46,951 bases of DNA from an uncultured Eubacteriales bacterium (lineage in GTDB: Bacteria; Bacillota; Clostridia; Oscillospirales; Oscillospiraceae): assembly GCA_900314485.1 (NCBI GenBank), contig OMVL01000014.1, forward strand, positions 1 through 46,951. Direction: 5' to 3'. Made by a program: the position numbers and the translations under genes. The notes under the pieces were generated by a model. That model did not search any database. It saw nothing but the letters and a program-made list of their open reading frames with translations, and was not told the origin of the DNA. Shown here one piece after another: positions 8,432-15,909 of this stretch (position 1 is its first letter; each line of letters begins with the position of its first letter).

Positions 8432-8776
8432 ATGCACGAGCTGGCTATCACCCAGAGCATTTTGAACATTGCCGAAAATGCCGCAAAGGAACACGGGGTC
8501 AAGAAGGTGCGGGAGGTCCGTATCAAAATCGGCGACTACTCCGGCGTTGTGCCCCAGTGCGTCAGGTATTACTTTGACGTCATCAGCAAGGGAACGGTGG
8601 CGGAAGGGGCCGAGCTGAAAATGGAGCGGCTTCCCATCCTCATGCGCTGTGAGGACTGTAACTGGCAGGGAGAAGTGGACAAGCACCACATCGAGTGCCC
8701 CTCCTGCGGCGGCATCCGGCTCAAGCTGCTTCAGGGAAGAGAGTTTTATGTCGAAAGCTTGGAGGTGGACGACTAG
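8432..8776 (+). CDS. hypA: Hydrogenase nickel-insertion protein HypA
   Basis: HypA delivers nickel to the large subunit together with HypB. The 114-residue protein begins MHEL, so His2, the nickel ligand, is present. A structural zinc site is formed by Cys73, Cys76, Cys89 and Cys92 (CEDC and CPSC). Its length is normal. It is three bases after mbhL and two bases before hypB, so the three are surely co-translated. Confidence 0.96.
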   Translation: MHELAITQSILNIAENAAKEHGVKKVREVRIKIGDYSGVVPQCVRYYFDVISKGTVAEGAELKMERLPILMRCEDCNWQGEVDKHHIECPSCGGIRLKLLQGREFYVESLEVDD

Positions 8777-8778
8777 GA

Positions 8779-9444
8779 ATGGAAATCAAAGTCATGCATC
8801 AGGTCATGGAGTGGAACGAGGACGTCAGCGACGCTGTGAAGGCTGACCTCGCCGCCCATCATGTATGCCTCATCAACGTGCTGGGAAGTCCGGGAGCGGG
8901 CAAGACCAGCACCATTGTCTCCCTCATTGACCGGCTGAGGGACAGATACCGCATCGGCGTCATTGAGGGAGACATTGCCGGCCAGATCGACGCCGACAAA
9001 ATTCACGCACTGGGTCTGCCGGTGGTTCAGCTGGACACCGACGGCGCGTGCCACATTGAGGCCATGAGCATCCAGCACATCCTGCCGGAATTTGATCTGG
9101 ACGCTCTGGACGTCCTTTTTGTGGAGAACATCGGCAATCTGGTCTGCCCCGCCGAGTTTAACATCGGCGAGAGTTTCCGATTGGCCCTTCTGAGCATCCC
9201 GGAGGGAGACGACAAGGTGGAGAAATATCCCCTGATGTTCGCAACTTCGGACGCTCTGGCCATGAACAAATACGATTTGAAAGAATACTTTGGATTCGAC
9301 GATCAGCGGGTGGAGCGAAACGCCAAAGCCGCCAATCCGGATATCTCCGTCTTTCGCATTTCCAGCCGGGACGGGATGGGACTGGATGGGCTTGCAGCGT
9401 GGGTCGCAGACCGCATTGACGCATCCTTGAAAGAGAGAACGTAA
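8779..9444 (+). CDS. hypB: Hydrogenase nickel-incorporation GTPase HypB
   Basis: HypB is a SIMIBI-class GTPase that drives nickel transfer. The chosen start, ATG 8779 (MEIKVMHQV), directly follows the hypA stop; the frame is open further upstream but that overlaps hypA. The 221 residues show the P-loop GSPGAGKT at 36-43, EGDIAGQIDADK, DTDGACHIEA (the metal-binding Cys/His of the G domain), ENIGNLVCPAEFNIGE, and a base-recognition region MNKYDL. There is no N-terminal His-rich nickel-storage stretch and no CxxCGC motif, so it is the short form. Confidence 0.95.
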   Translation: MEIKVMHQVMEWNEDVSDAVKADLAAHHVCLINVLGSPGAGKTSTIVSLIDRLRDRYRIGVIEGDIAGQIDADKIHALGLPVVQLDTDGACHIEAMSIQHILPEFDLDALDVLFVENIGNLVCPAEFNIGESFRLALLSIPEGDDKVEKYPLMFATSDALAMNKYDLKEYFGFDDQRVERNAKAANPDISVFRISSRDGMGLDGLAAWVADRIDASLKERT

Positions 9445-9456
9445 GGAGGGAAAAAC

Positions 9457-9993
9457 GTGCAGAAACCGTCGTCAAAATTCCTTGCCTGGCTGTCCGCCTT
9501 TATCTTCTGCTTTCTGTTCTGGCTGCTGCTGACCTGGTCCGTAGCGCCGAGAGAGCTGATTTTAGGCGGAGTGGTCAGCGCCATTGTCGCCGCTTTCTCC
9601 GGGAGATTCCTGATCCATCATCAGGCATTCTACCTATATAACCCGGTGCGGCTCATTGTCCTGATTTTCTACTGCGCCATCATCTTCCTGTGGGAGGTCA
9701 TCAAGGCCAACTTCGCCATGGCAAAGCTGGTGCTCAGCCCCCGGCTGAAGTATGAGGCCGGCATCCTCCGCATTCCCGCATCCGACAAGGTGCAAAGCGA
9801 ATACGGCCTTGCCATGGTGTCCAACTGCATCACCCTGACTCCCGGCACCATCACCGTGGATGTGGCGGAGGACGAGGGTGGTAAAAACTACTACTACGTC
9901 CACTGGATCGACGTGGCCGAGACCGACCGTGACAAGGCCGGCGAGGCCATCAAGGGCCGGATGGAGCGCTGGATCGGGAGGATTTGGAAATGA
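9457..9993 (+). CDS. mnhE: Mrp antiporter subunit MnhE / MbhA-like
   Basis: This is a membrane subunit of the Na+/H+ module of the hydrogenase. The 178-residue protein starts with GTG at 9457 after AAGGAGGG. It has two N-terminal hydrophobic helices, AFIFCFLFWLLLTWSV and LILGGVVSAIVAAFSG, then YNPVRLIVLIFYCAIIFLWEVIKANFAMAKLVL. The conserved cytosolic MnhE part follows, including SNCITLTPGTITVDV. Family length is about 160-180. It overlaps mnhF by four bases (ATGA). It starts the Mrp block E-F-G. Confidence 0.93.
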   Translation: MQKPSSKFLAWLSAFIFCFLFWLLLTWSVAPRELILGGVVSAIVAAFSGRFLIHHQAFYLYNPVRLIVLIFYCAIIFLWEVIKANFAMAKLVLSPRLKYEAGILRIPASDKVQSEYGLAMVSNCITLTPGTITVDVAEDEGGKNYYYVHWIDVAETDRDKAGEAIKGRMERWIGRIWK

Positions 9994-10244
9994 TCGAATT
10001 GTTGATTGCCGCCATCGTCTGCGTGGTGCTGAACCTGTTCCTGCTCTTCCGCATCTTCCGCGGCCCCACCGCCGCCGACCGGATGTGCGCCGCCGACGCG
10101 CTGGATCTGGTCTCCGCCCTTGCCCTGGTGCTCTACTCTCTCTATACCGGCCGGGCGATCTATCTGGACATCGCTCTGGTGGTGGCCCTCCTGGGCTTTG
10201 TGGGCACCGTCTTTGTGGCCCGCTATCTGGAAGGGAGGCTGTAA
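9990..10244 (+). CDS. mnhF: Mrp antiporter subunit MnhF / MbhB-like
   Basis: The 84-residue protein starts at ATG 9990, overlapping the mnhE stop, with GGGAGG eight bases upstream. It has three predicted helices and the family signature FRIFRGPTAADRMCAADALDLVSALALVL, matching MnhF's RGPT..DR motif. It is a small membrane subunit of the Mrp module, needed for assembly or ion translocation. It is followed after three bases by mnhG. Confidence 0.93.
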   Translation: MIELLIAAIVCVVLNLFLLFRIFRGPTAADRMCAADALDLVSALALVLYSLYTGRAIYLDIALVVALLGFVGTVFVARYLEGRL

Positions 10245-10247
10245 GCG

Positions 10248-10586
10248 ATGCGCATTGCCATTGACATTCTGCTGGGGATCGGCGTGTTCTTCATCCTTGT
10301 GGGTGTGCTGGGCGTCAACCGGATGCCCGACGTGTTCGGACGGCTTCAGGCCTCCACCTGCATCGCCACTATGGGTACCATCTCTGTGGTGCTGGCGGGT
10401 ATTCTCTACGCTGTCTCCAACGGCGGAGAGACTGTTACTTACGTAAAGCTGGCCGTTCTCCTGCTGCTGGTCATGGGTACCAACCCCATCAGCAACCACG
10501 CTCTTTGCAAGGCCGCCTACAAGATGGGCGTCAAGCCCGCCAGGGAGCTGGTCATTGACGACTATAAGGAGGATGATCCGGAATGA
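10248..10586 (+). CDS. mnhG: Mrp antiporter subunit MnhG / MbhC-like
   Basis: The 112-residue membrane protein has three helices. The signature GVLGVNRMPDVFGRLQASTCIATMGTISVVLAG matches the MnhG/PhaG family (R.PD...R.HA), with LLLVMGTNPISNHALCKAAY in the last helix. It overlaps mbhD by four bases. Together with MnhE and MnhF it forms the small-subunit end of the ion-translocating arm. Confidence 0.93.
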   Translation: MRIAIDILLGIGVFFILVGVLGVNRMPDVFGRLQASTCIATMGTISVVLAGILYAVSNGGETVTYVKLAVLLLLVMGTNPISNHALCKAAYKMGVKPARELVIDDYKEDDPE

Positions 10587-10849
10587 ATCTGAACGGAATT
10601 CTGGTATTCGTCCTGAATACCCTTGCCATCATCGGGGCGGTGGCCGCCGCTGTTGTGGCGGTGCAGGCCAAAAAGCTGATCGACTCGGTCATCGCTCTGG
10701 CCGCCACCGGCTCCTTTATCGCCCTGGAGTTCATTTTGCTCCAGGCTCCGGACGTAGCCATTGCCGAGGCCAGCGTGGGCGCCGTCCTCTCCACGGTATT
10801 GTACATCATCGCCCTGCGCAAGGTGAGAGCAGAGGAGGATGAGAAATGA
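10583..10849 (+). CDS. mbhD: DUF4040 membrane subunit MbhD-like
   Basis: The 88-residue protein has three hydrophobic helices. SFIALEFILLQAPDVAIAEASVGAVLSTVLYIIAL is the DUF4040 signature seen in MbhD and in the C-terminal part of MrpA. The acidic residues in this helix pair (LEF, APDVAIAEA) are thought to take part in ion movement. It is separate from any MrpA, as in archaeal Mbh. It overlaps mbhE by four bases. Confidence 0.92.
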   Translation: MNLNGILVFVLNTLAIIGAVAAAVVAVQAKKLIDSVIALAATGSFIALEFILLQAPDVAIAEASVGAVLSTVLYIIALRKVRAEEDEK

Positions 10850-11226
10850 ATGTGAAAAAGCTGTTTCTGACCATCTCTCTGGTCATTCTCCTGGCCTGCG
10901 GCGTCTATGCCGCCATTGTCATGGCATCCGGCGATCCCACCTACGACGGCTCTGAGACCGATGTGGTGGCGCTGTACGAAAACCCGCAGGACTATGACAA
11001 CTCCAAGGCCGACGGCGTGGCCGCCGTCATAGTGAACGAGAATCTGGACAAGACCGCCGCTCAGAACGTGGTATTCTCCGTCGTCTTCAACTTCCGCGGC
11101 TACGACACCATGGGCGAGAGCTTTATTCTCATCGCCGCCATTGCCGGCTGCCTGGTCGTGCTCCGCAAGACTGGGGGAAAGGGCGAACAGAAGCCCGCTG
11201 AACAGAAGGAGGGAGAAGAGGCATGA
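10846..11226 (+). CDS. mbhE: Membrane subunit MbhE-like
   Basis: The 126-residue protein has an N-terminal helix (LFLTISLVILLACGVYAAIVMA), an extracytoplasmic loop rich in Asp/Tyr, and a second part VFNFRGYDTMGESFILIAAIAGCLVVL. This matches MbhE and the MrpA C-terminal segment (the RGYDT.GE motif). A charged tail rich in Lys, Glu and Gln ends the protein. In Mbh it links the antiporter arm to MbhF (MnhB). It overlaps mnhB by four bases. Confidence 0.9.
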   Translation: MNVKKLFLTISLVILLACGVYAAIVMASGDPTYDGSETDVVALYENPQDYDNSKADGVAAVIVNENLDKTAAQNVVFSVVFNFRGYDTMGESFILIAAIAGCLVVLRKTGGKGEQKPAEQKEGEEA

Positions 11227-11684
11227 AGAAAAAGAACATTATCGTCCGCTGCGCCGCCGATCTGTTCCTGCCTCTGGCCTGCGTCTTCGGCTGCTATGTG
11301 GTCTTCCACGGCAACACCAGCCCCGGCGGCGGCTTCCAGGGCGGCGTGCTCATTGCCAGCGCCATCCTGCTGGTCTTTTTGGGTCACGGAGGGAGCAAGG
11401 TAAAGGGCTCCTTCAGCGAGCGGCTGCTCCACAGCAGCGAGACCATCGCTGAGATCATGTATGTCGTCATCGCCCTCATCGGCATTTTTACCGGTCTGAA
11501 CTTCGCCGTCAACTTTGTCTTTGCCGGCCATCAGTTTGAGACCAGCACCCTGATGAATGACGCTGTGGGCTATCACGTCATGGCCGGCATTGCGTGCCTG
11601 CTCATTCTGATGCTCAGTACGCTGGACCCGGATGAGGACGCAGCCAACGAATCTTCCGAAGGAAAGGAGGCCGATCCCAAATGA
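11223..11684 (+). CDS. mnhB: Mrp antiporter subunit MnhB / MbhF-like
   Basis: The 153-residue membrane protein has four predicted helices. The MnhB signature FHGNTSPGGGFQGGVLIASAILLVFLG (the H....PGGGFQGG motif) is present, and the second half is helical with a short charged tail. It is an ion-translocating module subunit of Mrp and Mbh complexes. It overlaps mnhC by four bases, ATGA. Confidence 0.94.
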   Translation: MKKKNIIVRCAADLFLPLACVFGCYVVFHGNTSPGGGFQGGVLIASAILLVFLGHGGSKVKGSFSERLLHSSETIAEIMYVVIALIGIFTGLNFAVNFVFAGHQFETSTLMNDAVGYHVMAGIACLLILMLSTLDPDEDAANESSEGKEADPK

Positions 11685-12031
11685 TGGTTGTCAACTTTAT
11701 CGGCTCCTTTGCGCTGATCGTGCTGGGACTTTACTGCATGGTGGCCAAGCACAATCTGATCAAAGTGATCATCGGCATGGGCCTGGTGGACTACGGCACC
11801 AACCTGCTCATCGTCTCCGTCGGCTTCCACGCCGGCGGCACCGCCCCCATCTTTACCATCGCCGAGCTGACCCGGGCCAGCTTCTTCGTTGACCCGGTTC
11901 CTCAGGCGCTGACCCTTACCTCCATCGTCATCGGCGCCTGCACCACCGCCATGAGCCTCAGCCTTGTGATGATGCTGAGGAGACAGTACGGCACCCTTGA
12001 CACCAGAGAGATCAGGAGGTTGAACGGATAA
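11681..12031 (+). CDS. mnhC: Mrp antiporter subunit MnhC / MbhG-like (NuoK family)
   Basis: The 116-residue protein has three helices and is homologous to NuoK. It reads GLYCMVAKHNLIKVIIGMGLVDYGTNLLIVSVGF, where the usual conserved glutamate of NuoK helix 2 has Asp in its place (GLVDYG), as in many MnhC. DPVPQALTLTSIVIGACTTAMSLSLVMML follows the MnhC pattern DPLPQALVLTAIVI. It overlaps mbhH by one base. Confidence 0.93.
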   Translation: MMVVNFIGSFALIVLGLYCMVAKHNLIKVIIGMGLVDYGTNLLIVSVGFHAGGTAPIFTIAELTRASFFVDPVPQALTLTSIVIGACTTAMSLSLVMMLRRQYGTLDTREIRRLNG

Positions 12032-13971
12032 TGAACGGTTTTCTGGTAAACTTCCCCATTCTGGCGATCATGACGCTTTTTGTCGGCGCCTTTGTCACCT
12101 CCCTGGTGGGCCGCCGCAATGCTGTGGCACGGAATATTGTGGTGGCGGTCTCCGTCACTGCTGCCCTCGGCATGATACTGGCCCTCGTGAAGCCCGTGAT
12201 GCTGGACGGTCAGATCATCGCCTACTGGCTGGGCGGCTGGCAGCCCGTGGAGGGCTGGGCCATCGGCATCAGCCTTGAGGTGGACGCATTGAGCCTCTTC
12301 TTCGGACTCATCGTCACCGTGGCCGTCTTTGTCTCCGGCCTCTACTCCTTCACCTATATGAATCACGACGATTCGCTGGTGAACTACTATACCCTGTTTT
12401 TGATGCTCTCCGGCTCTGTGCTGGGTCTGGTGCTCTCCGGAGACCTGTTTAACATCTTCGTCATGATCGAGATCATGACCTTTACTGCCGTGGCCCTCAC
12501 CGCCTTCCGCACCGGCTACGACGGCGCGCTGGAGGGTGCTTTCAAGTATCTGGTGGTCGGTTCCCTCGGCTCCACCTCTGTCCTTCTGGGCATTGCCATG
12601 ATCTACTCCCAGGTCCACACCCTGAATTTGGCTCAGATCGCAGCACTGATCCCCGGTCAGGGCGCAAATCCTGTCATGATTGCCGCCTTTGCCTTCCTCT
12701 TCATGGGCTTTGGCACCAAGGCGTTCCTCTTCCCCTTCCATCCTCTGGCGGCGGACGCACACGCTGTGGCTCCCGCTTCCATCTCCCTGATGATCTCCGG
12801 CGTCCTCACCAAGTGCGGCGTCTATGGCATTATCCGGCTGGTCTATGTGCTGTATCAGAACTACAGTACGCCCTTTGTCTCCTATCTGGTCACCGGCTTT
12901 GGCGCTGTCAGCATGTTCGTCTGCGTCACCATGGCCTTTAACCAGCACAACTTCAAGCGGCTTCTGGCCTTCCACTCCATCTCTCAGGTGGGCTACGTCA
13001 TCACCGTGGTGGGTCTGGGTTCCGCTCTGGGTCTCAACGCAGGCCTTTACCACGCCATGAACCACACCATCTTTAAGGGCCTCCTGTTCCTGACTGCCGG
13101 CGCAGTTCAGCATCAGACCGGAAGCCTTGACCTGGACGGTCTGGGCGGCCTGAGTAAGAAGATGCCCAAAACCACATTGCTGTTCCTGATCGGTGCGGCC
13201 TCCATCAGCGGCCTGCCCCCCTTCAACGGCTTTGCCTCCAAGTGGATGATCTATCAGGCGGCCTTCCTCAAGGGCGTGTATGACGGCAATTTCTTCTATG
13301 TCATTGTCGCCGTGGTGGCCCTCATCACCAGCGTTTTGACCCTGGCCTCCTTTGTCAAGGTGTCCCAGAGCGTTTTCTTCGGCCAGCTGCCTGAGCAGTA
13401 CAAAGAGGTCAAAGAGGCGCCCTTTGCCATGCGCCTTCCCATGTGGATTCTGGCAGTCCTGTGCGTGGTCACCGGACTGTTCCCCAACTTTGTCCAGACC
13501 TATCTGCTCACCCCCGCTGTCCGTGCCGTCACCGATCTGACCGGCTACATCGACGCCGCCATGGGCGCCGGCTATGCGGCAAATCACGGCATCGCCAGCT
13601 GGCCGGTCACGGTCATCCCCGTCACCGGCGTGTGGAATCCCGTGTCCTGGCTGCTGCTTCTGTTCTGCGTCACCTGCGGCGTGGCCATCGTGGCCCTGCT
13701 GGCAAGTCCCAGCGACAACAGCAAGCTGCATATTTCTTCCAAGGATGAAAGCGACGAAGAGCGGAATGATAAGTATGAGTCCTTCTTCTCCGGTGAAGAG
13801 GCCCTTTACTCCCAGGTGGGCGGCAGCGATCTGTTCTGGGGCTTCAAGCACAACTGGCGCAAGTATTTCAGCTTTATGCACGACTGGCACAGCGGCATTG
13901 TGAATGACTACGCCCTCTACGGTGTGGTGGCCATTGCCCTTGTCCTGCTGGCCTGCATCGTGATTCTGTAA
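12031..13971 (+). CDS. mbhH: Antiporter-like subunit MnhD/MbhH with a fused MbhI-like C-terminus
   Basis: This is the large ion-translocating subunit, homologous to NuoL/M/N. It has 646 residues, against about 490-510 for MnhD or MbhH alone. Key residues of the half-channels are visible: Glu147 in FNIFVMIEIMTF, Lys230 in GFGTKAFLFPFHP, His237 and Lys261. A 14-helix core ends near residue 490. Then comes an extra helix (NPVSWLLLLFCVTCGVAIVALLAS), an acidic linker, and SDLFWGFKHNWRKYFSFMHDWHSGIVNDYALYG plus a last helix. This tail resembles MbhI, which supplies the lateral helix in archaeal Mbh, so I infer an H-I fusion. It is the only MnhA/D-type subunit in the operon. Confidence 0.88.
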   Translation: MNGFLVNFPILAIMTLFVGAFVTSLVGRRNAVARNIVVAVSVTAALGMILALVKPVMLDGQIIAYWLGGWQPVEGWAIGISLEVDALSLFFGLIVTVAVFVSGLYSFTYMNHDDSLVNYYTLFLMLSGSVLGLVLSGDLFNIFVMIEIMTFTAVALTAFRTGYDGALEGAFKYLVVGSLGSTSVLLGIAMIYSQVHTLNLAQIAALIPGQGANPVMIAAFAFLFMGFGTKAFLFPFHPLAADAHAVAPASISLMISGVLTKCGVYGIIRLVYVLYQNYSTPFVSYLVTGFGAVSMFVCVTMAFNQHNFKRLLAFHSISQVGYVITVVGLGSALGLNAGLYHAMNHTIFKGLLFLTAGAVQHQTGSLDLDGLGGLSKKMPKTTLLFLIGAASISGLPPFNGFASKWMIYQAAFLKGVYDGNFFYVIVAVVALITSVLTLASFVKVSQSVFFGQLPEQYKEVKEAPFAMRLPMWILAVLCVVTGLFPNFVQTYLLTPAVRAVTDLTGYIDAAMGAGYAANHGIASWPVTVIPVTGVWNPVSWLLLLFCVTCGVAIVALLASPSDNSKLHISSKDESDEERNDKYESFFSGEEALYSQVGGSDLFWGFKHNWRKYFSFMHDWHSGIVNDYALYGVVAIALVLLACIVIL

Positions 13972-13986
13972 AGGAGGGGAGAAGAA

Positions 13987-14955
13987 ATGACTGCACTGCT
14001 TATCAATCTGTTCTATGTCCTGATTTTCCCCGGCCTGCTCTTTTGTATTCTGATGGGCATTCTGCTCTCCGGACTGGACCGCATCTGGGTGGCCCGGATG
14101 CAGCGCCGCGTGGGTCCCCCTATCCTCCAGAGCTGGTATGACTTTCTCAAGTGCTGCGGCAAGGAGACCATCGTCCCCCGCCACGCGAAAAAGACGGTCT
14201 ATTTTGCCGCCCCGGTAGTGGGCTTCGCCGCCCTCATCTCCATTGCCCTGTTCCTTCCCGTAGTGAACGGCCGTCCCGCCTTCTCCGGCACTGCCGATCT
14301 GGTGGTCATCCTCTATCTGCTCACCCTGGTCAGCGTCTGCATGATCGTGGGCGCGGCCTCCTCCGGCTCTCCCTTTGCCGGGGTAGGTCTCAGCCGTGAG
14401 ATGGTGGCCATGATCTCCTACGAGCTGCCCTTCGTCCTGGTCATTTTGGCCTTGGGCAAGGTGACGCTGACGGCGGAGTCCGGCCTGCCGCTGACCTTCT
14501 CCCTTCAGGCCATCTGGGACTATCAGGCGGCAAACGGCCCGCTGCTGTTCCATTGGAGCCTGATTCCCGCCGCCATTGCCATGCTCTTCGTCATCCCCTG
14601 CGAGGTGGGCATGCATCCCTTCGATGTGGCAGAGGCGGAGACGGAGATCTGCGAGGGTACGCTCTCTGAGTACAGCGGACCTCCTCTGGCGGTGTTCCGG
14701 CTGACCCACATGGTAAAGATGTACATCATGACCGCCCTGTTCTATGTCCTCTTCCTGGGGGGCATCTCCACCGGCATTGTGGCGGCGGATGTGGCGATTT
14801 TTATCCTGATCTGCGTCCTGCTCACCTTTATCACCATGAGCCTGCCCCACGCCGCCTGCGCCCGATTCAAGGTAGAACAGGTGTTTCAGTTCTACTGGAC
14901 GATCGTGGCCGGACTGGCCCTCATCAGCCTGATCCTGGTCTGGCTGGGCCTCTGA
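13987..14955 (+). CDS. mbhM: NuoH/MbhM-like membrane anchor subunit
   Basis: The 322-residue protein has about eight helices and belongs to the complex I subunit 1 (NuoH) family, which ties the peripheral hydrogenase arm to the membrane arm. It shows the conserved loop WVARMQRRVGPPILQSWYDFLK, the acidic stretch GLSREMVAMISYELPFVL, and HPFDVAEAETEICEGTLSEYSGPPLAVF, all typical of NuoH. AAAGGAGGG lies just before the start. It is followed 16 bases later by the small subunit gene. Confidence 0.94.
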   Translation: MTALLINLFYVLIFPGLLFCILMGILLSGLDRIWVARMQRRVGPPILQSWYDFLKCCGKETIVPRHAKKTVYFAAPVVGFAALISIALFLPVVNGRPAFSGTADLVVILYLLTLVSVCMIVGAASSGSPFAGVGLSREMVAMISYELPFVLVILALGKVTLTAESGLPLTFSLQAIWDYQAANGPLLFHWSLIPAAIAMLFVIPCEVGMHPFDVAEAETEICEGTLSEYSGPPLAVFRLTHMVKMYIMTALFYVLFLGGISTGIVAADVAIFILICVLLTFITMSLPHAACARFKVEQVFQFYWTIVAGLALISLILVWLGL

Positions 14956-14971
14956 AGGAGGGTGAATCCAA

Positions 14972-15418
14972 ATGTTTGAAAAACTGATCGACAACAGCAT
15001 GGCGAAAAGCCCCTGGATCTTCCACGTCAACGCCGGCTCCTGCAACGGCTGCGACATTGAGCTGGTCAGCGTGCTGACCCCCCGGTACGACGCCGAGCGT
15101 CTGGGCTTCCGCCTCACCGGCACCCCCCGTCAGGCGGACATCGTGGTGGTCAGCGGTCCTATTACCCTCCAGACCCGTGACCGGCTCAAGCGGGTCCTGG
15201 AGCAGGTGCCGGAGCCTTACGTGGTGGTGAGCCTGGGCTCCTGCCCCAAATCCGGCAACGTCTTTAAGGGCAGCTATGCCATTGACGGCCCTCTGGACAA
15301 GTACACCCATGTGGACGTGTCCGTGGCGGGCTGCACGCCCAAGCCGGAGGCCATTGTGGCCGCCCTTGCCAAGGCGACGGAGATTTTGAAAGAAAAGAGA
15401 AAGGAGATGCGTCAGTAA
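14972..15418 (+). CDS. mbhJ: [NiFe] hydrogenase small subunit, NuoB/MbhJ-like
   Basis: The 148-residue protein carries the proximal [4Fe-4S] cluster next to the NiFe site. Its four cysteines are Cys24 and Cys27 (GSCNGCDIE), Cys91 (LGSCPKSG) and Cys121 (AGCTPKPEAI). The family usually has GCPPxPE at the last site, and here the first proline is Thr. There is no Tat signal, as expected for group 4. It overlaps the next gene by one base. Confidence 0.94.
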   Translation: MFEKLIDNSMAKSPWIFHVNAGSCNGCDIELVSVLTPRYDAERLGFRLTGTPRQADIVVVSGPITLQTRDRLKRVLEQVPEPYVVVSLGSCPKSGNVFKGSYAIDGPLDKYTHVDVSVAGCTPKPEAIVAALAKATEILKEKRKEMRQ

Positions 15419-15909
15419 TGCTTCCCTATCTCGGAAAAGCCTTTACGAATTTGTTCCGCAAGCCCAGCACGGAGAAATTTCCTGCCGGAGACGCACCTCA
15501 GGCGGCGGAGCACTACCGGGGCCGCATCTCTTATAACCCGGATGTCTGCGTCAACTGCGGCATGTGCATGCGGGTGTGCGCACCTCAGTGCATGCACCGG
15601 GATATTGAGACCCTGGAAAACGGGGATCAGAAGATCACCTTTACCTTTGACATGACCAGCTGCACCTTCTGCGGCATGTGCGCTGATTTCTGCTCCCGCC
15701 ACTCCATCACCCTGACGGACGACTATATGATGGTGGGCAGCAAGCCGGAGGACTTTATCGTCACCGGCTCCTTCATCAAAAAAGCGCCCCCACCCAAGCC
15801 CAAGCTGACTCCCGAGCAGATCGCCGAGATGAAGGCCAAGGCGGAGGCCGCCAAGAAAGCCAAGGCGGAGGCCGCCGCCAAAGCCGAGGAAGCCAAGGCA
15901 GATGCCTGA
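15418..15909 (+). CDS. mbhN: Two-[4Fe-4S] ferredoxin-like subunit, NuoI/MbhN-like, with charged tail
   Basis: This electron-entry subunit of the hydrogenase should take electrons from soluble ferredoxin. Cluster ligands are Cys44, 47, 50, 54 and Cys82, 85, 88, 92 (CVNCGMCMRVC, CTFCGMCADFC). The spacing fits the NuoI/MbhN type. Residues 121-163 are an Ala/Lys/Glu/Pro tail (for example PPPKPKLTPEQIAEMKAKAE), probably helical and not part of the core fold. The gene overlaps hypF by eight bases. Confidence 0.92.
   Translation: MLPYLGKAFTNLFRKPSTEKFPAGDAPQAAEHYRGRISYNPDVCVNCGMCMRVCAPQCMHRDIETLENGDQKITFTFDMTSCTFCGMCADFCSRHSITLTDDYMMVGSKPEDFIVTGSFIKKAPPPKPKLTPEQIAEMKAKAEAAKKAKAEAAAKAEEAKADA

Noticed and set aside
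7280-8689. Minus-strand 469-codon frame opposite mbhL and hypA
   Set aside because: It spans two certain genes and their start region; composition artefact.
11902-15123. Minus-strand open frame of 1073 codons opposite the hydrogenase genes
   Set aside because: Its composition is His/Gln/Asp/Gly-rich, as expected for the antisense of hydrophobic genes with G/C third positions. It has no motif, and the plus-strand genes beneath are certain.
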